6,552 nucleotides of DNA from DATIXD01 sp035518875. Lineage in GTDB: Bacteria; Pseudomonadota; Gammaproteobacteria; Methylococcales; Methylococcaceae. The notes under the pieces were generated by a model, which was not told where the DNA came from, made no database searches, and saw only the letters and a list, made by a program, of their open reading frames with translations. The DNA lies in assembly GCA_035518875.1 (NCBI GenBank), contig DATIXD010000394.1:1-6552 (forward strand), in the 5' to 3' direction. The translations under genes and the position numbers were made by a program. Below, in pieces: positions 1 to 5,175 of the stretch (positions are counted from its first letter, which is position 1; each line of letters begins with the position of its first letter).

Positions 1-101
1 AGACGCTGTCTCGCCTCATGATTGATTTTGGTGTCGGTGTAACCGCCGTCGCGACTTATGAGGTCAAGAAGATTGATTCGGACTACTTCGCAGATAACTA
101 A
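1..101 (+). CDS. mrr: C-terminal end of an Mrr-type restriction endonuclease (partial)
   Basis: Only the last 32 codons are present, read from base 3 to the TAA at 99-101; the start lies outside the window. The peptide includes LMIDFGVGVTAVATYEVKK followed by IDSDYFADN. From memory this matches the conserved tail of Mrr-like type IV restriction endonucleases, where a 'LMIDxxVGV' strand and an 'YE(V/I)KRID.DYF' ending follow the catalytic domain. Such enzymes cut foreign or modified (methylated) DNA in the cytoplasm. The catalytic residues are upstream and cannot be seen, so activity cannot be judged. No clear terminator follows: a GAAAG/CTTTC stem near 124-139 is too weak. The gene abuts a repeat-rich, gene-free stretch, which suits a defence gene in an accessory region. 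The family call rests on 32 residues. Confidence 0.7.
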   Translation, partial: TLSRLMIDFGVGVTAVATYEVKKIDSDYFADN

Positions 102-163
102 AGCTATGTCTGCGTTAATCGTTGAAAGGGTTTTCTTTCCCGTTTGCCGCGCCGAGCACCGGG

Positions 164-256
164 GCTTTCGGCGGGTTCAACCCGACGGGGCGCGTCATGG
201 ATGAAGCGCGGCGGCAGAGGAGCAGGAAGCCCCTTCTGCCGCCTCCCGCCGAAAGC
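164..256. repeat. Nested hairpin repeat (12-bp outer arms, 9-bp inner arms)
   Basis: The outer arms GCTTTCGGCGGG (164-175) and CCCGCCGAAAGC (245-256) are exact reverse complements. Nested inside are GGCGGCAGA (210-218) and TCTGCCGCC (235-243), also exact, enclosing a 16-base loop. The left part also contains the small palindrome GGGTTCAACCC (173-183). On either strand this could fold into a long branched stem. I believe similar GC-rich blocks recur in intergenic DNA of several gammaproteobacteria, but that is recall. It may be a REP/BIME-like or MITE-like element; target-site duplications are not visible. Confidence 0.7.
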
Positions 257-300
257 CGCGGCGCGCAGGACAAGTTGGCAGGATAGCCAATTTGCACGGC

Positions 301-353
301 GCTGCCGCCCGGAGGGCGAGGTAAATGGATGTACCGAGTGCTTAAGCGGCAGC
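301..353. repeat. Inverted repeat, 8-bp arms
   Basis: GCTGCCGC (301-308) and GCGGCAGC (346-353) are exact reverse complements separated by 37 bases. The interior also holds a GCCC/GGGC mini-stem near 306-317. It lies between the nested hairpin 164-256 and the AT-richer palindrome 372-405 and may be part of one composite element. With 8-bp arms and a wide loop it is weaker than its neighbours. Confidence 0.45.
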
Positions 354-371
354 CGGGTCGCCTTTTCTTTG

Positions 372-405
372 GATACTTTCTTTTGGCGACGCAAAAGAAA
401 GTATC
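372..405. repeat. Perfect 14-bp palindromic repeat of the CAAAAGAAAGTA class
   Basis: The arms GATACTTTCTTTTG (372-385) and CAAAAGAAAGTATC (392-405) are perfect reverse complements around the 6-base loop GCGACG. The flanking CCTTTTCTTTG at 361-371 is typical of how I remember this dispersed repeat, which occurs in many proteobacterial genomes. A second small stem, GTGGGT (412-417) with ACCCAC (424-429), follows directly and appears to belong to the same unit. Neither arm is followed by a clean U-tract, so a terminator role is not supported. Confidence 0.7.
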
Positions 406-411
406 TCGCCC

Positions 412-429
412 GTGGGTGCGAGAACCCAC
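412..429. repeat. Short hairpin adjoining the 372-405 palindrome
   Basis: GTGGGT (412-417) pairs with ACCCAC (424-429) across the 6-base loop GCGAGA. It starts seven bases after the large palindrome and probably forms part of the same dispersed element. No function is assigned. Confidence 0.45.
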
Positions 430-498
430 ATTCAAATAAACCATCGCGTAGCGATTCATTCCGGGCATTCCGTTCGCCGATGATCGGCAGTGTTGTAG

Positions 499-527
499 GT
501 TGGGCATACGCGATAGCGTTGCCCAAC
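499..527. repeat. Long hairpin of the GTTGGGCA...TGCCCAAC class
   Basis: GTTGGGCA (499-506) and TGCCCAAC (520-527) are exact reverse complements. The stem continues inward as ACGC (508-511) with GCGT (516-519), leaving one bulged T at 507 and a GATA tetraloop (512-515). The preceding TGTTGTAG and this core recall a very common dispersed intergenic repeat of proteobacteria and cyanobacteria with a 'TAGGTTGGG' beginning. The family statement is recall; the fold is read directly from the sequence. Confidence 0.65.
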
Positions 528-546
528 ATCCCGCTGCAAGTGTCGA

Positions 547-602
547 GTGATAGTGGCGCTATCCAAACGCTATGGATCACCACATGCCCAATGGCATTGG
601 GC
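547..602. repeat. Two adjoining hairpins, including an 8-1-8 palindrome
   Basis: GATAG (549-553) pairs with CTATC (559-563), and alternatively GTGAT (547-551) pairs with ATCAC (576-580). Directly after these lies GCCCAATG (586-593), one central G, and CATTGGGC (595-602), a perfect palindrome with a one-base centre. Together with 499-527 they form a tract of palindromes sharing the word GCCCAA, which suggests related repeat units in more than one copy. Confidence 0.5.
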
Positions 603-675
603 GCCGGAATGGATGCCCAACTTACGGTGTCTCCGCAAGCGGCCAACAGAAGTCGATGGCCGAACCAGGGAATCT

Positions 676-704
676 AAAAACGGCGATCTAGCAACTTCGC
701 CGTT
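676..704 (-). terminator. Rho-independent terminator of the small coiled-coil gene
   Basis: Read on the minus strand, the stem AACGGCGA (704 to 697) and TCGCCGTT (686 to 679) are exact complements with a 10-base loop. Transcription then runs into further T residues, giving a run of five T ending at 676. The stem starts eight bases after the TGA of the minus-strand gene at 712-714, the expected spacing. Position, orientation, GC-rich stem and U-tract all agree, so this is the best-supported terminator in the window. Confidence 0.75.
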
Positions 705-711
705 CGGAGGG

Positions 712-972
712 TCAGTCAGCTGCTGTGATTTCCAGTCGGCGCTCAATTCTGTCGATTCGCTCTTTGAGCCGATCTATGGTCGATTGCTGTCGGGCGATAT
801 CTTCTGCGGTGCCGGCTTCATCGCGCCGAATACCAGCGACTGCCGATTCAAGCCGATTGATACGGTGCTTAACGTCGCTGAACTCGTTCCGCATATCCGT
901 CTGCAACTCTTCAATTTGGTTCCTAATAGCCCGGAATTGCTCGAGAATTAGGTGCTCAATGTTTTGCGTCAT
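712..972 (-). CDS. Small coiled-coil protein of unknown function
   Basis: This 86-residue protein starts at ATG 972-970 and ends at TGA 714-712. It is highly charged and almost entirely helical in appearance: the N-terminal part (MTQNIEHLILEQFRAIRNQ) leads into heptad-like runs of I/L with E, R, D and K up to IDRLKERIDRIERRLEI near the C-terminus. There is no signal peptide, membrane segment, Cys motif or catalytic motif. I recall many short bacterial hypothetical proteins with a 'LILEhLRaIR' start and an 'RIERRLxL' end, but I know of no assigned function. Self-association as a coiled coil is likely. The Shine-Dalgarno is weak (a GGGAC about ten bases upstream). It has its own terminator (676-704) and no same-strand neighbour here, so it appears monocistronic. 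It could be an orphan regulator or partner of a toxin or nuclease, but nothing shows this. Confidence 0.75.
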   Translation of the reverse strand: MTQNIEHLILEQFRAIRNQIEELQTDMRNEFSDVKHRINRLESAVAGIRRDEAGTAEDIARQQSTIDRLKERIDRIERRLEITAAD

Positions 973-998
973 GGTTTATGTCCCAGCCTGCATCATCG

Positions 999-1028
999 TT
1001 TATCGATGGAATAGCAGTGTAGATTCAA
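999..1028 (-). promoter_or_regulatory. Weak sigma70 promoter candidate for the coiled-coil gene
   Basis: On the minus strand, TTGAAT (1028 to 1023) is followed after 18 bases by GATAAA (1004 to 999), each matching four of six consensus positions. The -10 ends about 26 bases before the ATG at 972. This is the best pair I can find upstream of the gene, but the match is modest and chance is possible. Confidence 0.25.
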
Positions 1029-1133
1029 GTGCAACCCTACCGCAACCCAACGAAACGGCTAGCCGGTGTCGGATGCGGAGCTCACATCCTCCAACGACTG
1101 ACTAATAGGAAGGCGGCGGCCCGCAATACGGTT

Positions 1134-1212
1134 TCGGTCAACTTAGACCGATCCCGCTTGGGCTGGCTTTTACTTCGAAGCCAGATCCGGCGTTGCGCCG
1201 GCAAAATTTTGC
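1134..1212 (+). promoter_or_regulatory. Tandem hairpins in the leader of the cyclic-di-GMP gene
   Basis: Three exact stems follow each other: TCGGTC/GACCGA (1134-1139 with 1146-1151), CTGGCTT/AAGCCAG (1163-1169 with 1178-1184), and CCGGCG/CGCCGG (1187-1192 with 1196-1201, loop TTG). The palindrome GCAAAATTTTGC (1201-1212) follows at once. The third stem has an AT-rich 3' flank but no unbroken T-run, so it is at best a poor terminator. If transcription begins upstream, these would structure the 5' leader of the 1281 gene. The stems are seen; a regulatory role is inferred. Confidence 0.35.
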
Positions 1213-1227
1213 TTTGCTTCTAAACTT

Positions 1228-1232
1228 GGAGG
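1228..1232 (+). other. Orphan Shine-Dalgarno-like GGAGG
   Basis: The sequence TTGGAGGA contains a strong anti-16S match at 1228-1232, but no ATG, GTG or TTG lies 5-12 bases downstream in any frame. The first usable start codon for the large gene is ATG 1281, about 48 bases away. The in-frame stretch between TAA 1221-1223 and 1281 contains no alternative start codon. It is either coincidental or could be brought close to 1281 by RNA folding. Confidence 0.3.
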
Positions 1233-1280
1233 ACCAACCGCGAAGAGAACCGACGCGCCAAACCGCAAGACGTTTTCTCT

Positions 1281-4200
1281 ATGAGCCTTCATCAGCCCCA
1301 GTCACCCGCAGCTCGAAACTTGAACAGGCGTCGCTATCACCGCCAAGCGGTCATCCAGCAGGCGCGGCTCAAGGTCCCGGGACTTGCCGATTTGTCTTGC
1401 GAAATCAGGGATTTTTGTCAGGGCGGGGTATTCCTGAAGCTGGATGAGGGCGTGCGGGGGCTCGAGACGCTGCGCGCGCGCGGGGACGAGGCGGTAGAAA
1501 TCGATTTCACGCCGAACGGAAGCAAGGCTGCATTCCGACTTCGGGGGCGCATCGCCCATATCGCCGTCAACGGTCTCGGCGTCGCCTTTTCGGACCCTCC
1601 GCCGGCCGCTGCGTTGCGGGCCTTGCAGGAAAGATCCAAAGCCTCTCCAGCCAGGGCGCAGCCCGCAGACGACAAAGCCTTCGACCGCGAGCCGATCAAA
1701 AAGACCTGTCGTCAGGCGCTGGAAGAATTGCTGCCCGGAATCCTGGGCGATTTTTTCGGACAGATCGATCCGGCCCTGCTGAATGCCGCGGAAAATGCGG
1801 GAACGAATGCCGAGCAGGCCATGTATTTCGAAACCATCGCCCAGCTGAAGACCCATCGCCCGCGAATCGAAAGCAGTTTTTACACACGCGCCCTGGAACA
1901 GGCGGAAAGCTTTTCTGGTCCCGATTCAGATTTTCACCCGCAAACATTCGTCACTTCCGGCTTATCCCTGGTAGACAATGCCGAATTCGAGGATTGGCTG
2001 AACCTCAATAGCGAAATCGTCAAAGTCGAAAGCCTCCACCACGACGAATTGCAACTGATCGAACAACGCCTGGCTGCTCTGGCTCACAGGGACATCAACC
2101 GGAAGAACAATCCTTACGGACCCGGCAGGCTCAGTCACGCCTTCCACTCCGCATTGAACGAGCTGCGCCTGCCGAATCCTGCAAAACGGGTGTTGTATAG
2201 TGCCTTCAGCGAGGCGCTGGAACCGAGGTTGTGCGGTCTGTATCCGCGGCTGGACGAAATTACGCTTCCCCTTGCCGACAGCTTGCCGCCTGCAAAAGCG
2301 CCCAAACGCGCAACTGCCGCAGAGTCGTCATCGACGCCCGAAAGCGCGCCGGGATCCCTACCGGAACTCGCTCAGCCGCAACCCGCGTTGCAAGCTCCGC
2401 CGATGGCGCCGGCCAGAATGCCGGATGTCTTACAGACCGCTGGAGCGCTCTTGGCGCTTTGCGCGCAGAGCGAGGCTGTCAATGAACAGATCCCTTCGCC
2501 GGCAAGTCCGGCCGCACCATCCGCCATCATCGCTGCCTTACAGCAGCTTCAAGCGGAGAAGATGGCCCGAAACATCGAGTATATCGAAGCCCGTGCTCTG
2601 GAAAGCCAATTGGCCCTGGCCTTGTCTGCACAGGGGGAATCGGCCGGATCACTGACGGGTGGTCATAAGCAAACCTTCGAAATCCTGGAAGCCATCTTGG
2701 ACAAGGCGCTCGCAGAAACCACGCTCGCATCGGGCGTCAAGTCCTATGTCCAGAAGCTGCAGATCCCGTTGCTTCAGGCGGCCGTAGCCGACCCAACACT
2801 GCTGCATGCCGAAACCCATCCCGCCCGCGCCGTGTTCAATCTGATCGATCTCTTTGCCATTGCCGGCAATGAGCGAGGCGAAATCGAAAACAAACAATTG
2901 GGCCAGTCACTGAGCACCATCACCGACCGCATCATCCGGGAGGCGGGGGAAAATCCGGCGGTTTTCGAAGAGGCCAGGGTACAACTTGAAAAGCTCGCCG
3001 AACCGCTGCTCAAGGCGCGCGCCGTACGCATCGATCGAGTGCAGGAAGCTTGCGAGGGTGGGCAACGGATCAAGAACGCTCGCCGGGTGGCCGAGCGGGC
3101 GATCGAGGAGCGCATCGGCGGCAAAACCGTAGCGACAATAATTCCTGCGCTACTCGATTGCGGCTGGCGCCAGCTGCTGGTGCTGACTGCGTTGCGGCAC
3201 GGACCGGAAAGCGATCAGTGGGACCGACAGATGGGTGTAGTGGACAAGCTGCTGGGCTGGCTCGCCGGGGAAAACCCCGAGAAGCCGCCGACGCCATCGG
3301 AGGCAGGTTTGCTGATCCAGTTCGTCGAGGAGGAGTTGCTAGCGGTTTGTCCGAATCAGGCGGTGCTAGGCCGGGTCACAGACGAGTTGACGGCCCTGTT
3401 GCTGGGCGTCGGCAGCCCGAGGGAAAGGCGCTCGCCCCAGTTTGTTTCCTTACCCGAGACGGAAAAAGAAAGGGAAATCCGCTCGGTTGAAAGCGCGCAG
3501 CTTAAACCATTTCGCGTGGGCGATTGGCTGAAATTTACGCTGAAGCCGGGCACGGAGACTCCGATGCGCCTGACTTGGATCGGCGAGGATCCGGCGCACT
3601 ATGTATTTGTCAACCGTAAAGGCGGCAAAGAACTCGAGCTCGGCCCGGAGGAATTCGCCCGCTACCTGAACGACAAGCTTGCGGTCAGAACGGAAAGCCT
3701 GGATCTGCCACTCATGGAAAGAACTGCCAATACCCTCATGCAGACCATGCAGGACAGGCTGAAATATCAAGCTAGCCATGATCCGGTGACCGGCTTGATC
3801 AACCGCAAGGAATTCATCCGTCGACTCGAGCGTCATTTCGGTCCGGACCAGCCGCAGGAAACTCCGCACCTGCTGTGTCTAATGGAGATTGACCAGCTCA
3901 GGATCATCAACAATCTCTGCGGAGTGGAGGCCGGCGACCGATTGCTCAAGGAACTCGGCGAACTCATCGGCGATTGGCTGAACGAGGACGACATTCTGGC
4001 GCGCCTCGGCGACAACAATTTCGGTGTGCTGCTACCGCGTTGCGGGCGGGACGCGGGCCGAGTCAGGCTGGAAAGCCTTCTCGACACCATTTGCCAATAT
4101 CACTTCACCTCGGGCCCGCACAGCTTCTCGCTGGGTGTCAACATGGGGTTGGTCGCCGGGGCGCCCGGGCGGGGCGATGTCGTCACCTTGTTGAAGAATG

Positions 4201-5045
4201 CAGATGCGGCCTGCCTGGCCTCCAAGCAGAAGGGTCGCAACCTGATCCAGGTCTACTCGGAGGACGACGCCGCCCTGGAGGCGCAGAACAATCTCATGGA
4301 CTGGGCGGGTCGAATCGACAAGCTCCTGGCGGAAAACCGGCTGTTCGTGCGCTGTCAACTGATCCGACCGATCTTCCCGGAGCGCGGCATGGAGCCGCAT
4401 CACGAAATTCTGTTGGGAATTCGCGACGAGCAGAACAATGTCGTCTCGCCCGCCGTTTTCGTCCCGGCGGCGGAGCGCTGGAAACGCATGTCGGAGGTCG
4501 ACCGCTGGCAGATTCAGTCGGTGTTCCGATGGATCAGTCAGAACAACGAGCGCTTCCGGCAAATCGGCGGGTTTTCCATCAATCTTTCGGGCCTGTCCCT
4601 GAACAGCGACGACTTCCTCGCTTTTCTGCAGAAGCTGTTGACGGAGGTGGATTTTCCGGCGGAAAAAATCACCTTCGAAATCACTGAGACTGCAGCCGTC
4701 GATGACTTCTCACGCGCAGAAAAATTCATCCGGCAGATCAAGCGCTATGGCTGTAAGTTCTCCCTGGACGATTTCGGCAGCGGCTTTTCTTCCTACGCCT
4801 ATCTGAAAAATCTGCAGGTGGATTATCTCAAGATCGATGGTTCCTTCGTGAAAGACCTCGCCACCAGCCCCACGGATTATGCGTTGGTGAAATCCATGAA
4901 CGAAATCGGCCACTCGTTGGGCATGAGGACCATCGCGGAATACGTGGAAAACGAGGAGATTCTGGAGAAACTGAAGGAAATCGGTGTCGATTACGCGCAG
5001 GGTTACGGCATCCGCAAGCCGGTGTCGATCGACGAGGTGTCCTGA
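1281..5045 (+). CDS. PilZ-DUF1631-GGDEF-EAL cyclic-di-GMP sensor/phosphodiesterase
   Basis: This cytoplasmic, 1254-residue, multidomain protein has no signal peptide or membrane segment. Residues 15-105 look like PilZ: an RxxxR motif (R17, R21) and a DxSxxG-like motif with Cys for Ser (D44-F-C-Q-G-G49) that would bind cyclic-di-GMP. Residues about 140-325 and 460-800 match my memory of DUF1631 (PF07793), including the closing VGDWLKF and YVFVNRKGGKELEL segments; a Pro/Ala/Ser linker occupies about 332-415. GGDEF spans about 825-990, but its signature is GDNNF (910-914) and no RxxD I-site precedes it, so cyclase activity is unlikely. EAL spans about 1010-1250: the signature is EIL (1042-1044), with N1101, E1133, E1136, D1163, D1164, K1184, E1220 and Q1240 in place, so it should hydrolyse cyclic-di-GMP to pGpG. 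ATG 1281 is the only in-frame start after the TAA at 1221, yet it lacks a good ribosome site. It lies just upstream of gspE. No gene name is assigned. Confidence 0.9.
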   Translation: MSLHQPQSPAARNLNRRRYHRQAVIQQARLKVPGLADLSCEIRDFCQGGVFLKLDEGVRGLETLRARGDEAVEIDFTPNGSKAAFRLRGRIAHIAVNGLGVAFSDPPPAAALRALQERSKASPARAQPADDKAFDREPIKKTCRQALEELLPGILGDFFGQIDPALLNAAENAGTNAEQAMYFETIAQLKTHRPRIESSFYTRALEQAESFSGPDSDFHPQTFVTSGLSLVDNAEFEDWLNLNSEIVKVESLHHDELQLIEQRLAALAHRDINRKNNPYGPGRLSHAFHSALNELRLPNPAKRVLYSAFSEALEPRLCGLYPRLDEITLPLADSLPPAKAPKRATAAESSSTPESAPGSLPELAQPQPALQAPPMAPARMPDVLQTAGALLALCAQSEAVNEQIPSPASPAAPSAIIAALQQLQAEKMARNIEYIEARALESQLALALSAQGESAGSLTGGHKQTFEILEAILDKALAETTLASGVKSYVQKLQIPLLQAAVADPTLLHAETHPARAVFNLIDLFAIAGNERGEIENKQLGQSLSTITDRIIREAGENPAVFEEARVQLEKLAEPLLKARAVRIDRVQEACEGGQRIKNARRVAERAIEERIGGKTVATIIPALLDCGWRQLLVLTALRHGPESDQWDRQMGVVDKLLGWLAGENPEKPPTPSEAGLLIQFVEEELLAVCPNQAVLGRVTDELTALLLGVGSPRERRSPQFVSLPETEKEREIRSVESAQLKPFRVGDWLKFTLKPGTETPMRLTWIGEDPAHYVFVNRKGGKELELGPEEFARYLNDKLAVRTESLDLPLMERTANTLMQTMQDRLKYQASHDPVTGLINRKEFIRRLERHFGPDQPQETPHLLCLMEIDQLRIINNLCGVEAGDRLLKELGELIGDWLNEDDILARLGDNNFGVLLPRCGRDAGRVRLESLLDTICQYHFTSGPHSFSLGVNMGLVAGAPGRGDVVTLLKNADAACLASKQKGRNLIQVYSEDDAALEAQNNLMDWAGRIDKLLAENRLFVRCQLIRPIFPERGMEPHHEILLGIRDEQNNVVSPAVFVPAAERWKRMSEVDRWQIQSVFRWISQNNERFRQIGGFSINLSGLSLNSDDFLAFLQKLLTEVDFPAEKITFEITETAAVDDFSRAEKFIRQIKRYGCKFSLDDFGSGFSSYAYLKNLQVDYLKIDGSFVKDLATSPTDYALVKSMNEIGHSLGMRTIAEYVENEEILEKLKEIGVDYAQGYGIRKPVSIDEVS

Positions 5046-5063
5046 ATGCTTGTGGCACGATAG

Positions 5064-5093
5064 TTGACCCGGCCGTTCTTTCCGGGTTATATG
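5064..5093 (+). promoter_or_regulatory. Candidate sigma70 promoter for gspE
   Basis: TTGACC (5064-5069, five of six consensus positions) is followed after 18 bases by TATATG (5088-5093, four of six). Transcription would begin near 5100, about 75 bases ahead of the proposed TTG start. The spacer contains an inverted repeat, ACCCGG (5067-5072) with CCGGGT (5082-5087), extendable by one G-T and one T-A pair. That stem lies 20 bases after the stop of the upstream gene but has no T-tract, so I prefer promoter or operator over terminator. Confidence 0.4.
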
Positions 5094-5136
5094 AAGCCCC
5101 CGAGAATTTTTAGATTCCGCGATCACGACCTACACT

Positions 5137-5153
5137 GGAACAAAGTTTGTTCC
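5137..5153. promoter_or_regulatory. Perfect 8-1-8 palindrome upstream of gspE
   Basis: GGAACAAA (5137-5144), one G, and TTTGTTCC (5146-5153) form a perfect dyad of 17 bases. It lies about 37 bases downstream of the likely transcription start and 22 bases before the TTG start. The symmetry and length suit an operator for a dimeric DNA-binding protein; as RNA, the one-base centre would need at least one central pair to open to form a loop. I recognise no regulator for it. Confidence 0.4.
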
Positions 5154-5175
5154 CGAACTTTTTGGATTATTTTCT

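Larger units (their letters stand above)
102..711. other. Gene-free stretch made of clustered inverted repeats
   Basis: This stretch of about 610 bases between the restriction gene and the small minus-strand gene holds no credible coding sequence. Long open frames cross it on both strands, but their translations are rich in Arg, Pro and Ser, follow the palindromes and show no domain. What it does hold is a series of perfect or near-perfect inverted repeats, listed separately, and a terminator at its right end. The close packing of different palindromes suggests several dispersed repeat elements accumulated side by side in a tolerant intergenic site. Confidence 0.75.
973..1280. other. Intergenic region between divergent genes, hairpin-rich leader
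   Basis: This 308-base gap lies between two divergently transcribed genes, so it should hold both promoters. No coding sequence is convincing. Its left part carries the weak minus-strand promoter candidate. Its right part, ahead of the large plus-strand gene, carries three short perfect hairpins in a row and a small AT palindrome (1134-1212), then an isolated GGAGG. I found no convincing plus-strand -35/-10 pair. The sequence does not show the conserved features I know of cyclic-di-GMP riboswitches. Confidence 0.6.

Noticed and set aside
372..405. Reading the 14-bp palindrome as a Rho-independent terminator of the restriction gene.
   Set aside because: It lies about 270 bases past the stop codon, the stem is AT-rich, and no T-run follows it on either strand.
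164..602. CRISPR array.
   Set aside because: The repeats are inverted and differ from one another; there are no regularly spaced direct repeats with unique spacers.
104..677. Open frames of 130-180 codons on both strands over the repeat mosaic.
   Set aside because: Their composition follows the palindromes, they overlap one another in opposing frames, show no domain and have no convincing ribosome site.
547..951. Plus-strand frame of 134 codons overlapping the small coiled-coil gene.
   Set aside because: It is antisense to a better candidate that has heptad periodicity and a terminator in the right place.
1085..1280. Possible cyclic-di-GMP riboswitch before the cyclic-di-GMP gene.
   Set aside because: The leader has stems but none of the conserved GEMM-type core sequences or tetraloop arrangement that I know.
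3974..4687. Plus-strand frame of 237 codons inside the large gene.
   Set aside because: It is an alternate-frame shadow of the GGDEF-EAL coding sequence, rich in Gly/Arg/Ala with no motifs.
5065..5089. Terminator of the large gene.
   Set aside because: The stem is sound, but no T-tract follows and it lies in the spacer of a good promoter candidate, so the terminator reading was not adopted.
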